Source of the DNA: Paguma larvata
Taxonomy: Eukaryota; Chordata; Mammalia; Carnivora; Viverridae
Assembly: GCA_030068075.1 (NCBI GenBank)
Contig: CM057835.1
Location: forward strand, 71,873,895-71,937,894
Reading direction: 5' to 3'
DNA: 64,000 bases
The position numbers were made by a program, and so were the translations under genes. The notes under the pieces are model-generated. The model ran no database searches. It was not told the DNA's origin and saw only the letters and a list, made by a program, of their open reading frames with translations. How positions within the stretch are numbered: position 1 is the stretch's first letter; each line of letters opens with the position of its first letter. This document shows positions 26,801-41,300 of the stretch, one piece after another.

Positions 26801-29800
26801 CGCAAGAAGGAGTAGAGGATTACCTGGATGAGGTTGTTGGTGAGCCGGGTGAGGCCAGTGGAGGACGACGATTCCTTCAGGATGCTGCCAGTGCTGTCAG
26901 CCGAGAGCGCCTGTTCGATGCCCAGCAACAGCTGGGTCACCGTGGCCACCCACTCCTCCTTGGCTGCGGACTCACTCGCATTCACCATCTGCTGGACGGC
27001 CTCGTGCAGAGCCACGTCGGAGCACTCAAAGCACTGCCGGTGGTCCTTCAGCCGGAGCAAGGAGTCCTGAGCACAGGGAGGGATGAGGAGAAGGGAATGC
27101 CATGAGAGGACCGTGATGGCGCTCTCCAGGCCTGAGGGGCAGGTAGCTGGGGACAAAGACACAAGGGGCAGTCCAGAAAAAAGGGAAACAGAGGCCTTCC
27201 ACGGGGCCTTGAGGCATCTGTGAGGGCACGTGGCGATCTATATGCAATCACAGCATGGTGTGTGCCAGCCAGGGGGCTTTCAGAAAGGTGCCTGACCTCT
27301 GCAGCTCAGTTGCCTCATTTATGAACCTGGGACATGGATGAGGCCAGAGTGGGCAAACAGCCAAGGTGAGAATGAGTGACTCCACCACCTCTGTCAGCTC
27401 TCACCCCAAGCCACTGTGCCCCAGGCCACCCAGTCATGTGCTCGTCCAGTGCCACGGCTCTAAGGATCTCAGGAGGCGAGAGCAGGCTGCCGGGGTGGGG
27501 GGACTCTCTCTGTGGAAGAGGACCTGAGCCAAGGCCACAGCAGAGGCAACTAGCCAGGCAGCACTGAGGTCATGGCTCTAAAAGTCCCCACCTCCTCCCA
27601 GGCAGGTGCCCACATGAAAAAAGGTACCTGGGAGCATGAAACGAGCTGTTGTACCTAGCACACTCAGCGCTGTGTCCTGGCACATGGAGCTCTCAGAACA
27701 CCGCACTATTTTAAATTCTCCTCTTTGGGAGCCATCAGTTTTTGTGAAGCTCCCTTTCCGTTTGCTCTAGAACACCGCCCATTGAAGCACCTCAGTCTGA
27801 GCCGCTTTCGTCATCATGCTGCTGTGTGGGGAACCTCGGCCTGGCTGTGAATCTGCAGACCTGGCAGGCGGCCTGTCAGACCAGCAAGAAGCACCTGGCC
27901 GCCCGGTGCCCCCTCATGACCTCGCTGCAGCTGAGGCCTGGCAGCAGCTCCACATGACAGGCACAGCGGCCGCTCTGTGAGGCGACACAGACAGGGGTGG
28001 GGCGGAAATGCCCAAAACTGTCTTTGAGATGTGCTGCAGTGAACATAGATCAAAACCGCCCCCAATTTAAAAGCCCTAATTGCCAGGAAAACGGGGCCTG
28101 TGTTTCTTTAGAGAAAGCCAGCGCTCTTCGGCAGGAGGCCAGAGGTGTGAAGGAGCCTACGGGGCGCAGGCATGGAACCCCAAGGCTGACCCTTCCTGAT
28201 CAAATACCAAACACGTGAGTGGCAGGGGCTCATTTTGTAGCAGGATAAAGACTGTGGACCTGAAAGTGCAGCCAGCACTGCCATGAAAGTCAGGGACAAG
28301 GATCCACCCGCCAATAGAGCTCTAATGTACATAATCCCCAGGGCTCGAGGCTAGAAAGAGCTAAAAAGCACAAGAATAACTGCCAGCAAGTGGGGAGACC
28401 AAATTACGCTGACTGTGGGTAATATGATCATCTACCCAAACAAACAGAAACTATCAGAAATAATGGGAAGGAAGCGCAGTGGCTAGATTTAAAATAAACA
28501 TGCGAAAATCAATAGGGGTCCTATAAACCAGAAACGCACAGTCGGAAAACATAATGACCAACAAAAAGACTCCGCTCAAAAATCACAACCAAAAATATTA
28601 AGAACTTAGAACCAATTCAACCTGAAAAAACTACACAATTATATTGAAGACCATAAAAGGCAGCTTGCCTAATTAGGGAGAGAGAGCCATCATACTGCTA
28701 GAGGGAAGGGTTCAGACCCTCCCTCCCCGACACACACTGTATGAAAGCTATATGAAGCACAATAAACATAACGTGAAACAGTAACACCATTAAAAGAAAA
28801 CAAAGGCAAATAGACTTTTTATCTATTTGTTGGTATGCTTCTTGTCTGTCTCCCTTCTAAAATATAGGTTCCATCAAAAGGGGCCTTCTCCCCTGTCCAG
28901 TGCCAGACACATGTAGGAACTCGATCCATGTGTGTGGAATGAGTGGATAAATATTCTTCCAGTCTTGAAAAGGCTATCTAAGCATAATAAATAAAATCAT
29001 GAATGTTTGAAAATATCAAAAGATTTAGCAAAACAAAATTCAAAGCTCTTATATGTCCCCCCCCCCCAAAAAAAAGGCCACAATTTAAAAGCAAACTGGC
29101 ATAGGGCACCAGGGTGACTCAGTTGGTTGAGCATCCAACTCTTGATTTCAGCTCAGGTCATGATCCCAGGGTTGTGGGATCGAGCCCCACATCGGGCTCC
29201 ATGCTTAATATGGAGCCTGCTTAAGAGTCTCTCTCTCCACCCCTCTGCCCCTCTCCCCTGCTCACACGCGCTCTTTCCTGCTGTTAAATAAAAAAATAAA
29301 AAAGAGGGGCGCCTGGGTGGCTCAGTCGGTTAAGTGGCCATGATCTCGCGGTCTGTGGGTTCGAGCCCCACATTGGGCTCTGTGCTGATGGCTCAGAGCC
29401 TGGAGCCTGCTTCGGATTCTGTGTCTCCCACTCTCTCTGCCCTTCCCCTGCTCATGCTCTGTCTCCAAGTCTCTCAAAAATAAATAAACGTTAAAAAAAA
29501 TAATAATAAATAAATAAAGAATAAATAAAAGGAAACTGGGAAAAAATATTTTCAAAATTTGATGAAAAAAAAGATTAGGATCTTTAAAATATAAAAAGCA
29601 CTCCAAATCAATAAGAAAACACACCCCCTCAATAGGAAATTGAGAAAAAAAACCAAGAGTCACTTAATTCTCAAAAACCAGGTACTTCCACAGAACTTGG
29701 CCCAGGCCTTACCAAAGCCTTCTCAGTACCGCTCGGTTCCCATCCAACCCAACAATAGTGCACCCCGCCATACCCAGGAGTTCTGGACAACAGAAGCAAG

Positions 29801-32800
29801 CTGACATCAGAACCACTGGGGCTTTCTTAACAGGCACACTGAGGGCTAGCCCCTCCCACCTCCTTCTCCTCACCTACTGGCCTCCCTGGCACACCCAGCC
29901 ATCCCTCCCACATGAGGCCATGCTGGACACTCCTCCACTCCACCCCCCAAGCCTGCCATGGGAACTGAAGTCAGACACATCTCATCCCCTGATCTCTGCA
30001 TGGACCAGCCTGACACGACTCTCCCAAGAGCTGGAACCTCCCTTCCTCCCTCCCAATGTCTCTTCCTCCCTTCCTTCCTTCCCAGAACCAACTGTTTCCT
30101 CTCCTTTCGCCAGGATGGAGATGCCTCTATTTGCTCCTATAGTCGCACCTCTTTAACTATTTCCCAGTTCAAGAAAGTTAATTGAAATGTCTCAAAGAAT
30201 ACAAACAAAAAGCCTGGGAGAAGATTGGGCTCTCTTTCCAAATCGGAGGGGAAGGACCCAGTAAGATAATAAATATAATGCGATTAGTGTGTGAACCACA
30301 GAGACGGGATGCCAGGCCACCCAACACCACTAAGCACATCATGTTTCTCACCTTCCATGTTTACCATCCAACCCCATGCTTCCTGAGGATTGCAGCACCG
30401 ATGAGAGTCGGCACCCGTACGGTGCTTGCTACATGCCAGGCATGGTGCCAACACACACTAACTTGTATAAACCCTACAGCAGGTCTCTGAGGGATGGACA
30501 ACGACCATCTCCATTCTGGAGATGAAGAACCAAGGCACAGAGAGACGGAGAAACTGACCAGCGCCCAGCAGACCCTGATGCCCAGCAAGCTCTCAGTTAC
30601 AGTTCACCTCCTAAAGAAGGGAGGCATGGAGAGGGCTGAGAGGATACATGGCTTCAAATACCACTGTGGTGTTCTTTTTCCTCAAAGACATGATCATACA
30701 TGGTTATTTATTTTATCTTGATTACATCATAGAGTTTGTCCATTTTAACAACTACTCAAGCCTTAATTTCAAAGGTAATATAAAAAGACAGGCAGATGAA
30801 CAAATGGGTGAATGGATGGGTGACATCCTGACTTTTCTGCCTTGCTCCTCTGCCAGGAAGATGTTCTGATTCAAGTGTGGGCTCACCTTGAGTCACACAG
30901 AACCCTGGAACCTGTACTCGTAGGTTCCAGCTTTCCACCAGTCTTGACTGTATCTTCTAACTAGCATATTCCTGGGTGCCAGTCAGCAGTTTTTACTCCT
31001 ACTTTTTTCTTCTTGATGTGTGTTCTCGAAAGCCCTCAGAGAATAAACCCACAACCAAGCAAAGAAGGTATGAGGTCAGGGTGAAAGGAACCGTGGGCAC
31101 ACACACCTGTAGGAGCAGCAGCTGGGCTGGCCTCTCCGGAATGGAAGTCATAAACTCCAAGTGTTTGGCTCGGTCAAATCCACTGGTACACAAGGTCGGG
31201 CGGAGCAGATGCACAACGGCCTTGTAGTCACCAGCCTCGTATAGCCGCTGAATCTCCTCCAGGGACTGGCACCGCTCCAGCGACTTCAGGTTCTTATCAA
31301 TCTGGAAAAGGCCCAAAATGCTGCCTGATGACCCTTCACACCTTCTCTGAATCTGGCCAGTGTCTGCATTTACCAGACCCAGGTGAGGAGTACAAAAGCA
31401 GACTCCCCGTTAGTATCTCAGCATTTACATTAAACAAATGCTTTATAAAAAGTACTTCTACTGGGGCACCTGGGTGGCTCAGTCGGTTAAGCATCTGACT
31501 CTTGGTTTTGGCTCAGGTCATGATTTCACAGTTCAAGCCCCATGTCAGGCTCCACGGTGACAGCGTGGAGCCTGCTTAGGATTCTCGCTCTCTCCCTCCT
31601 TCTCTCTCTGCTCCTCCTCTGCTTGCAACTCTCTCTCTCTCAATCAAAAATAAATAAATCGGGGCTCCTGGGTGGCTCAGTCGGTTGAGCGTCCAACTTT
31701 GGCTCAGGTCACGATCTCATGGTTCATGAGTTTGAGCCCTGCGTCAGGCCCTGTGCTGACAGCTCAGAGCCTGGAGCCTGCTTCACATTCTGTGCCTCCC
31801 TGTCTCTCTGCCCCTCCCCTACTTAGGCTCTGTCTCTCTTTCTCTCTCAAAAATTAATAACCATTAAAAAATATTTTTTTAATAAATAAATAAACTTTAA
31901 AAAAAACAGCAAAAAATGGAGTGCCTGGCTGGTGCATTGTCAAAGGAGCATGCGACTCTTGATCTTGGGGTCATGAGTTCGAGCCCCACATTGGGTATAG
32001 AGATTACTTAAACAAACAATAAAACCCTGCAAGAGTCTGAAGACCACTTTCAGCTGATGTGGACATGTCACAGCCCTGAAACTATGGTGAGGTCTGAGGC
32101 TGCACGGTGAGAATAGGATCAGAACCTGACAAAGCCTCACAGACATGGCACATGCCGCTGACCCAGCCCCATCGCCAGACCAGCACTGGTCGGCTTCTGC
32201 TGCAGCTTCCCTCTAATTCCTCTGGGGCTGCTGTAACACACGGCCCGGAGAGCTGAGCCACGATCACTCCAGATCTTGCCAGTGAATGCCTCCATCCAAC
32301 ATTAAATAACTCCCACTCACCTCCTCCAGGGAAACGATCGAGTCATTGTAGAGGTTGGGCAGACGGATGACAAGGTCTCTTTGCTCAGCCCCTGCCTCGG
32401 CCTGAATGGCAGTGGAGCTCTGGAGCATTTCTGTGCAGATGTCGTAGTTCTCCAGGGCCTGCTCCATGTCTCCCTGGTCAAAGGAAACACGGTCAAGGGA
32501 CAGGAACAGAAGGAAGGAAACTCACTGTGCTGTACCAGGTGCCTTACCTTCCTGATCCCACTAGACTGTAGGCACCACGAGGGCAGTTTTGTCCAATTTC
32601 TGCTACACCATCTTAAAAGGGGGCCTGGCATACAGCTGGGGCTCAACAGTATTTGTTGAATGAGGGAACGAATGAATGAGTGATTAATTCATACCACAAT
32701 TCTAAGGAAAGGTATCGTTAAGCCCATGGTGCAGATGAAGACACTGAGGACACTTGAGGAAGGCTGAGTGTCTTGTTCAAATCATGAACAACTAAACGGC

Positions 32801-35800
32801 AGAGCCAGGATTAGAACCTAAGCCCGTCCTAATTCCAGAACCAACTCTGACAATCTTACTCATTCTACCACAGTGTATTGGGTACCACTATATTGGAGGT
32901 TCTGGGTAACAGCCAGCCCACCCTGGCCATCCAGACCATGCTCTGAGGGGAAGCTTTCTGAGAATTCACACAAGATACGTGTTTTCCCCTTCTGGAAAGC
33001 TCTGCATCCATTTTTGCGTTCATTCAGACTCCCTCAGGAAAACATAGACAAAGGGTTCAAGACCCCAAGGCAATCCTCAGTGAGGGGGCTTATAGGGGGC
33101 ACAAGAGATCCCTTCCAGAGTTCTGTGGTTGCTCTGATATGCTGTACAGACTGGGGGCCATGCTGGGATATCTGAGATCTGAAAATTCCCCACATCCCAC
33201 GTCCTCGTTCTGAGCCCAGTGTCAGGCAGGTGCCGCATGCGCACAGGCACACATATCCTCGACACCATGTCCGGCTCTCCTCCCTCCCTGTTGGGTGCCA
33301 GGGAATGCCAACTGCAGAACCAACCTGCAGTGCCAGGAACCGAGCCTTCAACCAATAAACGCGGACCACAAACTCCAGCCAGCCATCCTCAAACAGGTCC
33401 CGCTGGGATGAGGCAAATGATAGCTGCAGGAGGTCACCCAGGAAGTGGGTTCCTGGGAAATCAGGCCCAAACCTGCCATTCACCACACCAGCAGGGCAGC
33501 TCCGAGGAGACACTGAAAACCATTCAGGCCGAAACAAGTCAACTTCATGTGCACAGTCCAAATACTCTTCTGCTCCCTAGAGGTTGCCCTCAGCCCTCGC
33601 CACACCTGCTTTAGTGTCTTGGAGTGCCTTAAGCCCCTTGAAGCCTTACAGGCCCCTCAAGTGGCAAGCATCAGAGAAGTCAGAGAATCAGGGAGATGCA
33701 GAGACCCCAAGGGCCCTCATTTTACATATTGAACTTTGTTCACTGGGTAGTGGTTTAAAAGTCAGAATGATCCCCATCATCTAGGAAAATTACTGGGACG
33801 CATAAATCATCAAGTGATGACCTGAGAAATCGGAGATTCTACTTTCTTTAATCCTAAAAAGCAGGCAGGTGGCTTCCTCTGGGAGCTCAGCTACTGCTAA
33901 CTACTTCTTGAGTGTCCAAGGGATTTTTCTGGGACTCTGGATTTTCCCTGGCCCAACAAGCCAACCCAGGAAATGTGCCCACTGAAAACTCAAGTCTGAA
34001 TTCCATGACTCAGCCTCCCTACTCCTGTTCCCTCCTGGTTGCTAAGCGTTCAGAAAATTACTCCTACCACAGAATACAGGACGCCTCCTACCTGCAGAGC
34101 TTCTGCCCTTGGTCAGCAGCCACTGGTCCAGCTGGAGCTCCATGCAGGAGAGAGACATCAACATCATATCCTGCAGGACAGACACCAGAAGGTCAGGAAT
34201 GGAGTCACAAATTGTTATCAAAGAGTAAGGGCGGGATGAAATGAAACAAAAATTTACTTTGATAAGTTGATAAAGTAACCCAACTTTTCTTTTATAATCA
34301 GTGGCTACTTGTCAGGACATAAAAAGAGGCACATGGGTCCTCCTTGGGAGGAGCTAGAGACCTGTCTTCAGTCCTAAGGGACTTCCCTATGGAAGAGGCA
34401 CCTCTGTCACCTACCGAATGCCAGGCCATGTGCTGCATCCATACTGCAGCACTCAACTGCTTATAAGTGGCTGGGTCAAGGGGCGCCTGGGTAGTTCAGT
34501 CAGTTAAGCATCTGACTTTGGCTCAGGTCATGATCTCGTGGTTCATGGATTTGAGCTCTGCGTCGGGCTGTGTGCTGACAATTCAGAGCTTGGAGCCTGC
34601 TTCGAATTCTGTGTCTCCCTCTCTCTCTGATCCCTCCCCTACTTATGCTTTCTTTCTCTCTCTTTCTCTCTCAAAAGTAAAAATAAATAATAAAAAAATG
34701 TTCTTTAAACAGTGGCTGGGTCAGGCCAGAGTACACAAGGAGGCTGAGGCCCAGGGATAAGGAGGCACCTGCCAAGCAGGCATAGCAGAGAAATAATCAA
34801 CCTGGTTTGTCAGGAAACCAATGCCTCACCTCCTCCAGCCACTCCAAACTGCCCCTGGGGAGACCTAATGGGCAGCAGCTGGTACGACATAGTCACTTAG
34901 CTGTCCTAGTACCTCCACATTGCCCTAAGGACCTGTCAACCCTGAGCTCCTCCACTTTCTGTGTCCCCAGCCAGAAAGACCTCCCAGGCGGACCCTAAAG
35001 TTCTCAGTACACTCTTCTCGGGACCCAGCCTTCCTCCCGTTAACAGGAGAAAAGGGAACCAGAGTATCCAGTGTTCCCTTGAGCCTCAGGAAGCACCAAG
35101 TGGAGGAGCCTGGGAGTGCGGAGTGCAGAGTGTAGTCAGCGGGTAGGCTGAGCACAGGTCAGCCCCCTACCGCCGGCGGCCCCCACCACTTCCCTAAGCA
35201 ACCTATTTAGCCTCTGTGTTTCTATTTTCTCACCTGCTAAACAAAATGGTAACAGTCCCTGGCACCTGGAACATAGCCAAACCTTTCACTTTCGCCCACT
35301 CTCTCCATTGGCTCTCCTCCATCTCTGCAAGCCGCTCCGCCACCAGCCCTGGAGCCTAAGCCAGCCACAGAAGCACCCCCCTCCCCCACCATCTCATTCC
35401 CTCACCTCCACTTGCAGCTCATCCTGTCAGCTCTACCTCCAGAACCCTCTACCCCAGTGCCGCCACTGTCACTCACCTGGCAACAGCCTTCCAACGGCCC
35501 TGTCCCCACTCTCACCCCCGAGTATAGCCTCCACTCAGCCTCCAGAGATCTCTCTAGACACAAACCAGGTCCCGTGACTCTCCAGGGGCCCGGGGCCCAG
35601 GTCCCAGGCCCACAAATGGACACAGCCAAGTAGGCTCAACATGACAGCAACCCTATACCCACAGAAGATCCCTGTTCCCATCCCCTGTCCCAATCCGACA
35701 CTCGCCCTCAAGAGGCCCCTAGCCCACCTGACCTTGATGTGCTTGTTGCTGCAGTCCCTCAGCAGCGGGTTGGGCAGGCTGGTGCTGTGCCTCCTCCAGC

Positions 35801-38309
35801 TGTGATAGATGCTGAGTACAACCTCCGCCAGGCCCGGCGGCCACCTCAACAGAAACTTATGGCCCATGCCCTTCAGGTAGCGCATCATCAGCTCCAGGAT
35901 GCCCCCATTGGTCAAGTTTTCCAGCAGGAATGCATGCACATCCTGCTTCTCTGCCCAGGGAGGGAGAAACAACGGACTTGAATGAAGGACCTTCCATGCC
36001 TGGGTCTCCCGTTTTCTCTGGGAGATGAGAGGCAGGGGCAGAGGCTGGAGAGCACCTATGCCCTCATACACAGTGACGCTGAGGCCAGGCTACTGGGCCC
36101 CAATCCTGGCTCCAGCCCTCACCAGCTATGAGCAAGCCTCTCTGAACCTCCAGGTCTGAGGTGGGTATCGAAGGGCCAACCTCCATGCGCTGCCTCACAA
36201 CGTGCACTCAACAGCTGTGTCATGCGCATCTGACTTGCAAAGCCATACGCCTGGCTTCAGCCTGAAGCACATGTCCTTCAGGGAACACAGTCAAGTATGA
36301 GCCAAGACACTTCAACAGACTTCCCAGCTGACCACGGAGCTCAGGCCCAAGACAAATCCAGGCAAACCCTTGACCCTACTTTAAATATCCCAGAACCATT
36401 CTCCCAGTACAAAACTAAGCAGGCTATAGGATAATGAGAGGAAGAATTCCCCCAAGTTACTCAATTCCTACCAGATTCCATGAATGTAGCTGAGTCGAAC
36501 GACAGTCTGTGAGGTCCGATGTTCGGGAAGCTTTGCAGTTTGGCTTCTGACTGGACCTCATAGGTATTAAAGGGGTCATCTTCTTCCTCCGGGTCCAGCT
36601 TTCTTAGCCTGGATGGAACACACCACAATCACAAAAGCCATACCACATCACCACACATTCTGACACAGCACGTGAATTCTTCCAAAGAGAGAAACTAAAA
36701 CTGAGCAAGAAGCCAATAAGCGAATGGCAGGATTGAAAATCTAGGCCTCCAGGAGGCTCTGCCTCTCTCCAGGCATTTGTGAGCCGGCATCTAGTCTATA
36801 TCCTCACTCATTCATTCATCCCACCAATAGGACTTGTTGATTCCTGACTGAATGGTGACCAGGCATGTGCCAGACATTGGAATTCAGCTGTTAGTGTGGC
36901 AAACCCTGCCCACGGTAAGCTTATCTTCTGATGGGAGAGACAGACAATAAACAGAAACACAAAAACAAAGAGCCCACATGAGGACCAACCACCACAGAGT
37001 GCTTAAGACAGAGTCACAGGGGACCTCCTTTAGAGAGCTGAGTCAGGACAGCCTCTCAGAGGGGGTAGTGTCTATGTTGACAATGAAACAGGAGAAAGGG
37101 CTGGCCATGCAAAGAAGCAGGACAGGTACAGAGGCACAGGCCAGAAGAACAGCAGGTGTATGCTCTAAGATCCGAGGGGAGCCCAGCTTGCAAGGCTAAA
37201 GTGGATGAGTGGCGTATGGGGACACAGAAGGCCCTTCTGAGCTTGCCATCATCATTGTAGCTTCCCCTCGACCAAACAACCCCGCAGCATAAACACATAA
37301 AATGGGGCACTCTTCAATGGCTTCATTTTTTGCGCACACATCCCCACAGTGGCTACTGCAGGCAAATTGTCACATTGTTCTTGCCTGACCGTCTGAAGAG
37401 GCAGACATGGAAACCAACAGTCAAAATAAAGAAGCCAGAAACCATTCCACATAGGGAGGGCAAGAAGGCCGCATGGTTGTCTCAGTGGGTAGAGCACGCC
37501 ACACTTGATGTCAAGGTTGTAAGTTTGAGCCCCATGTTGGGTGTAGAGTTTACTTAAAAAAAAATTTTTTTAATGTATTTATTTTTGAGAGCAAGGGTGA
37601 GCATGAGTGGAGGATAGGCACAGAGAGAGAGAGGGAGACACAGAATCCAAAGCAGGCTACAGGCTCTGAGCTGTCAGCACAGAGCCCAACGCAGGGCTCA
37701 ACCCCACAAATCACGAGATCATGACCTGAGCCAAAGTTGGATGCTTAAATAACAGAGCCACTCAGATGCCCATAAAAAAATTTTTTTAATTAAAAAAAAA
37801 AAAAGGCAAGACCTTTTCAGCAGAGCTGAGGGGAGGATGGGGAAATGGGTTACTCAGACTCCTTGGCGTCATCAACCACAGCCCCATCCTGCAGCTCTCC
37901 TGCAGGGAGACCTGCTCCTGGCCCTAACCCTGAGGAGAAATGTATCAGAGAGCACCGATCATATCCTCTACTTAGAGAGAACAACCCTGATTTCCAAGCA
38001 CTTCACTTCCACCTCTGAAAGAAAGGCAACAAATGAGGAAAATTGGGAATCTTGCTTATGTAAAATGGATTCACAATCCACCTAAAGCTTTTGGCTCCTC
38101 CTGTGCTTTGATGTCATCACCCCTGAAAATAAACTGTCATGGGCCAAATCACCAGCTGAGGATTCCTGGTTAAAGATGCATGTTGGGGGGCACCCGGGTG
38201 GCTCGGTCAGTTGAGGGTCTGATTCTCGATTTCAGGTCAGGTCATGATCCCAGGGTCATTGGATCGAGCCCCACATCAGGCTCCATGCTCAGTATGGAGC
38301 TTGCTTAAG

Positions 38310-38348
<39 letters not shown>

Positions 38349-41300
38349 CTCTGCCCTTCTTCCTTGCTCAAGTTCTCTCTCTCTTTCTAAATTAAATAAA
38401 TAAATATTTAATAAATAAATAAATAAAATGATGCATGTTGAATATGCAGTTACCTCCCAAACTCTATTCCAGTAACTATGAAGAAATGAAAAGGCATGAA
38501 CTCACAAACACACAGGGGGTGGGAGAGGAAGCCCCAAAGACAAGAAATGTGCCCACCAAATGTCAGATGGCAGCAAGATGATGGAGCAGCACAACCAGAA
38601 CTGCTCTCTCCACTCAGCTAAGGGCAGGAGAGGAGGCATCAGGAAGTCCACCTACTGGCACCACAAACGAAGGTGCCCAGGATGGCTCAGAAATCAAGAG
38701 CCCTAGAGCCTCTGGAGGAGGTGGGGAGAAAGGACAAAAAGCAAGAGACCTGGTGAAAACAGGCTTAAGGAACACTGGAGCCTAGGCGCCTCCCAACTGG
38801 GAGCAGCCTGGGCGCTTCTCCTTCCAAGAGGCTTCTCTGAGAACACTAGGACCTGGTAAAAGCAAGAGGATTTACAAGCCTGTCTTCCTCAGAATTTGAG
38901 GGAATCCTACTGAGCCTGGAGAAACCAAGCACGCAAACTCTTCCCAAAAACGGAATGGGTGCTCCCTTCTGTGGGGTTTCCCAGTGTCTGCACCCAAGAA
39001 GCAGTAGCCCTAGGCCTCCCAGCAGCTCGGTGACCCATCCATCTCCTGAGGGCCCAGGGAGTATGTGGTCCTCCAATAGATGTGCAAGTCATGGTCCTGC
39101 CTTCAGGAAGTTCAGAAGGAAGAGAAGTGAGAAAAACCCAAGACTCCAAACCAGTGACATCTGTGCTTTGGCTGTTGGCACAGATGTTACGGGAAAACAA
39201 AGGAGGTGCCCAAGGGAGATGGCAGCAATGGAAGGAAAAACTTTATTGGTGGCAAAGGCTGGAGGCTTACGTTTGCTTATTTTTACAAATGAGAAAACGT
39301 CTGCATGGTACCTCGATGGCAAGAACTTCATCAGAAGCTCCTGGAAGTCTACTTTCTCTTCTTTCTTGCACTTGGTGTTTCGTACACGGGCAGACCGCCG
39401 CTTTGCTGTCTCTCCACTCTCTTCTGCAATCTTCTTCCGTTTTACTCCTTTCTTGGATTTATCTCCCCCAGAAACATCACCTTCACAAAGAGTGCAAACT
39501 GAAATCTTATAAAGCGCAAGGGTAAGAAAACACACCGAAGAGGCACATGAGTGCCCCTAATTTTCTAATTCTACCAGGGTGTTTCATCTTTATTTCTGAC
39601 ATTCGGGAAACTGCTCATCTTTTAACAAGTCCTGAATAAAGTTAACTTCAAACTCAAAATACTTAACTCACACCTTGCTTCAATTCACAGCAACCACAAG
39701 CTAGATCTCAAGATTATTCTCCACAGCTACGGAACACCGGGTCTCAAACACTCCCTGTGTTGTCCCCCCCCCACCCCCGCCCCATCTCCCACTGGCTGGC
39801 TGCTGCAAGAGCTTCTGGTGCCTCAGTGGATATACTTGGGACATCAGAGAGCAAATAGCAGCGACCCTGACTCTGCCCACTACCCAGGACCTTGTAAGCA
39901 CCCAATGAAGGACATGAACAAGAGAATCGTGTGAATTACACAGAGGAGAGCAGAGGAGTGTCACGTAGGATTAAGTAAAAAAGTTAGAACCAACATACAT
40001 GTTCATTCAGAAACTTCTTTAACTGCTAGACATTCTTTTTTTCAGAGACACAGAAATCAAGAAAAGGCTTGGGAACTTTTGTCTGAAATTTGTTTATAAC
40101 TTCATTGACATTGAAAATAAAAAATCAATAAAACCATTCAAAAATATATTACCATATAGTGGTAACTTTGCTGACTATCTGTTAAGGTCAAAAAACTCAA
40201 TATCAGTGCACAGCAGTGCCCTATGCTATGGCACCTGGCCAGCAACAGAGCAGAACCAGAAGAGGGACCTGCCAGCTCACACATGACAAGTGGGAAGAGC
40301 CATCTTTATGCCAAGACCTACTAGCCAGGCGTCCAGCAGTCCCACAAAGCTGCATCCCTGAGCTCTGACCCCCTCACCTCGGGGGCTTCAATCCTGAGTG
40401 ACCCCTGACCAGCAGCAGCCCTGTGAGCTGGCTGAGCCTCCCCTGCAGAGCTAGGGGTTCTCACTTAAACCTTGGGCCAGGAGCATGAGCAAGACCCATC
40501 TCTCTGGAGAGGCCAGGGCGCCACAACACTCATTCCTGCCCAGCAAATGGGGTCTCTCCAGAAGCTGACCCCAGGAGGCCTCCTCACCTGCAGGGACACC
40601 AGTCTCCAGCAGGCTGGGACTGTGCAGTGGGAAGCTGGGTGCAGCCACAGGGGCATAGGAGAGCACAGGTTCTGCCACAGTCACAGCTGAGTTGGCAGTG
40701 ACAGGGCTTGGCTGGATCACGCTGACAGGTGCCACCACCACAGAAGACACCAGAGGCTGGCTGGGGTCCTGGTAGTCAGACAGGTCGATCCTCTTGCCGA
40801 GGCTGGGCCGCAAGGGCTCACAGGTGGTGAGGTGGTTGTACATGGCCAGCAAACTCTCTCCAAGGCACTTCCAGCTGCAAGAAGAGAGTCACCACCCCTG
40901 GTCAGCACCCATTATCAGGTGCTCCAAGCCTGTGGAGAGGCGGCAGAGCTGGCCCCACGACTGCCATCTCCATGAGGGCAGGCAGAGCGCTCACGGTTTT
41001 GTCGTCGTCGTTACGGACAAAATCCTGAGTCCGACACCACTGAGGTGGAGCAGACAGGAGGAGGAGCAGGGCCCAGCAGCCTCCCGCCCTCACCCTGGCA
41101 CAAGCCCCGAAGCAGCTCGGGCACCTTCAGACTCCACCAGGCAGACATGAAAACCACGGATTCACTTCAAAAGCTCCTTCCCCACAAGGTCGAATTTTTT
41201 TTCAAGGTCAAATTTTTAAATTATCTGTGGCATTTCTCTGATACACTAATCATATTTTAGCAGGGGGAAGGAAGGCGAAAAGGGGCTGCTAATGGGAATG

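Larger units (their letters stand above)
27067..31106 (-). other. CABIN1: CABIN1 intron
   Basis: Holds a GC-rich repeat-free block (27725-28180), an old L1 ORF2 fragment (28380-28720), SINEs at 29104-29303 and 29306-29520, and a MIR (30410-30580). The rest is unassigned. Confidence 0.8.
31302..32320 (-). other. CABIN1: CABIN1 intron packed with SINEs
   Basis: Three SINEs in a row (31463-31660, 31661-31905 and 31919-32023) fill over half of this 1 kb intron. Confidence 0.85.
36609..39311 (-). other. CABIN1: CABIN1 intron
   Basis: Contains an old interspersed repeat (36805-37160), a SINE pair in opposite orientation (37463-37565 plus, 37566-37772 minus) and a SINE with long CT tract (38186-38429). 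38445-39300 is unassigned. Confidence 0.8.

Noticed and set aside
27814..28065. Extra coding exon in the GC-rich intron block
   Set aside because: CABIN1 frame is complete without it and no suitable splice pair in phase was seen.
39082..39525. Overlapping plus-strand frames opposite a CABIN1 exon
   Set aside because: Shadows of the exon at 39312-39480 on the other strand; no family resemblance.
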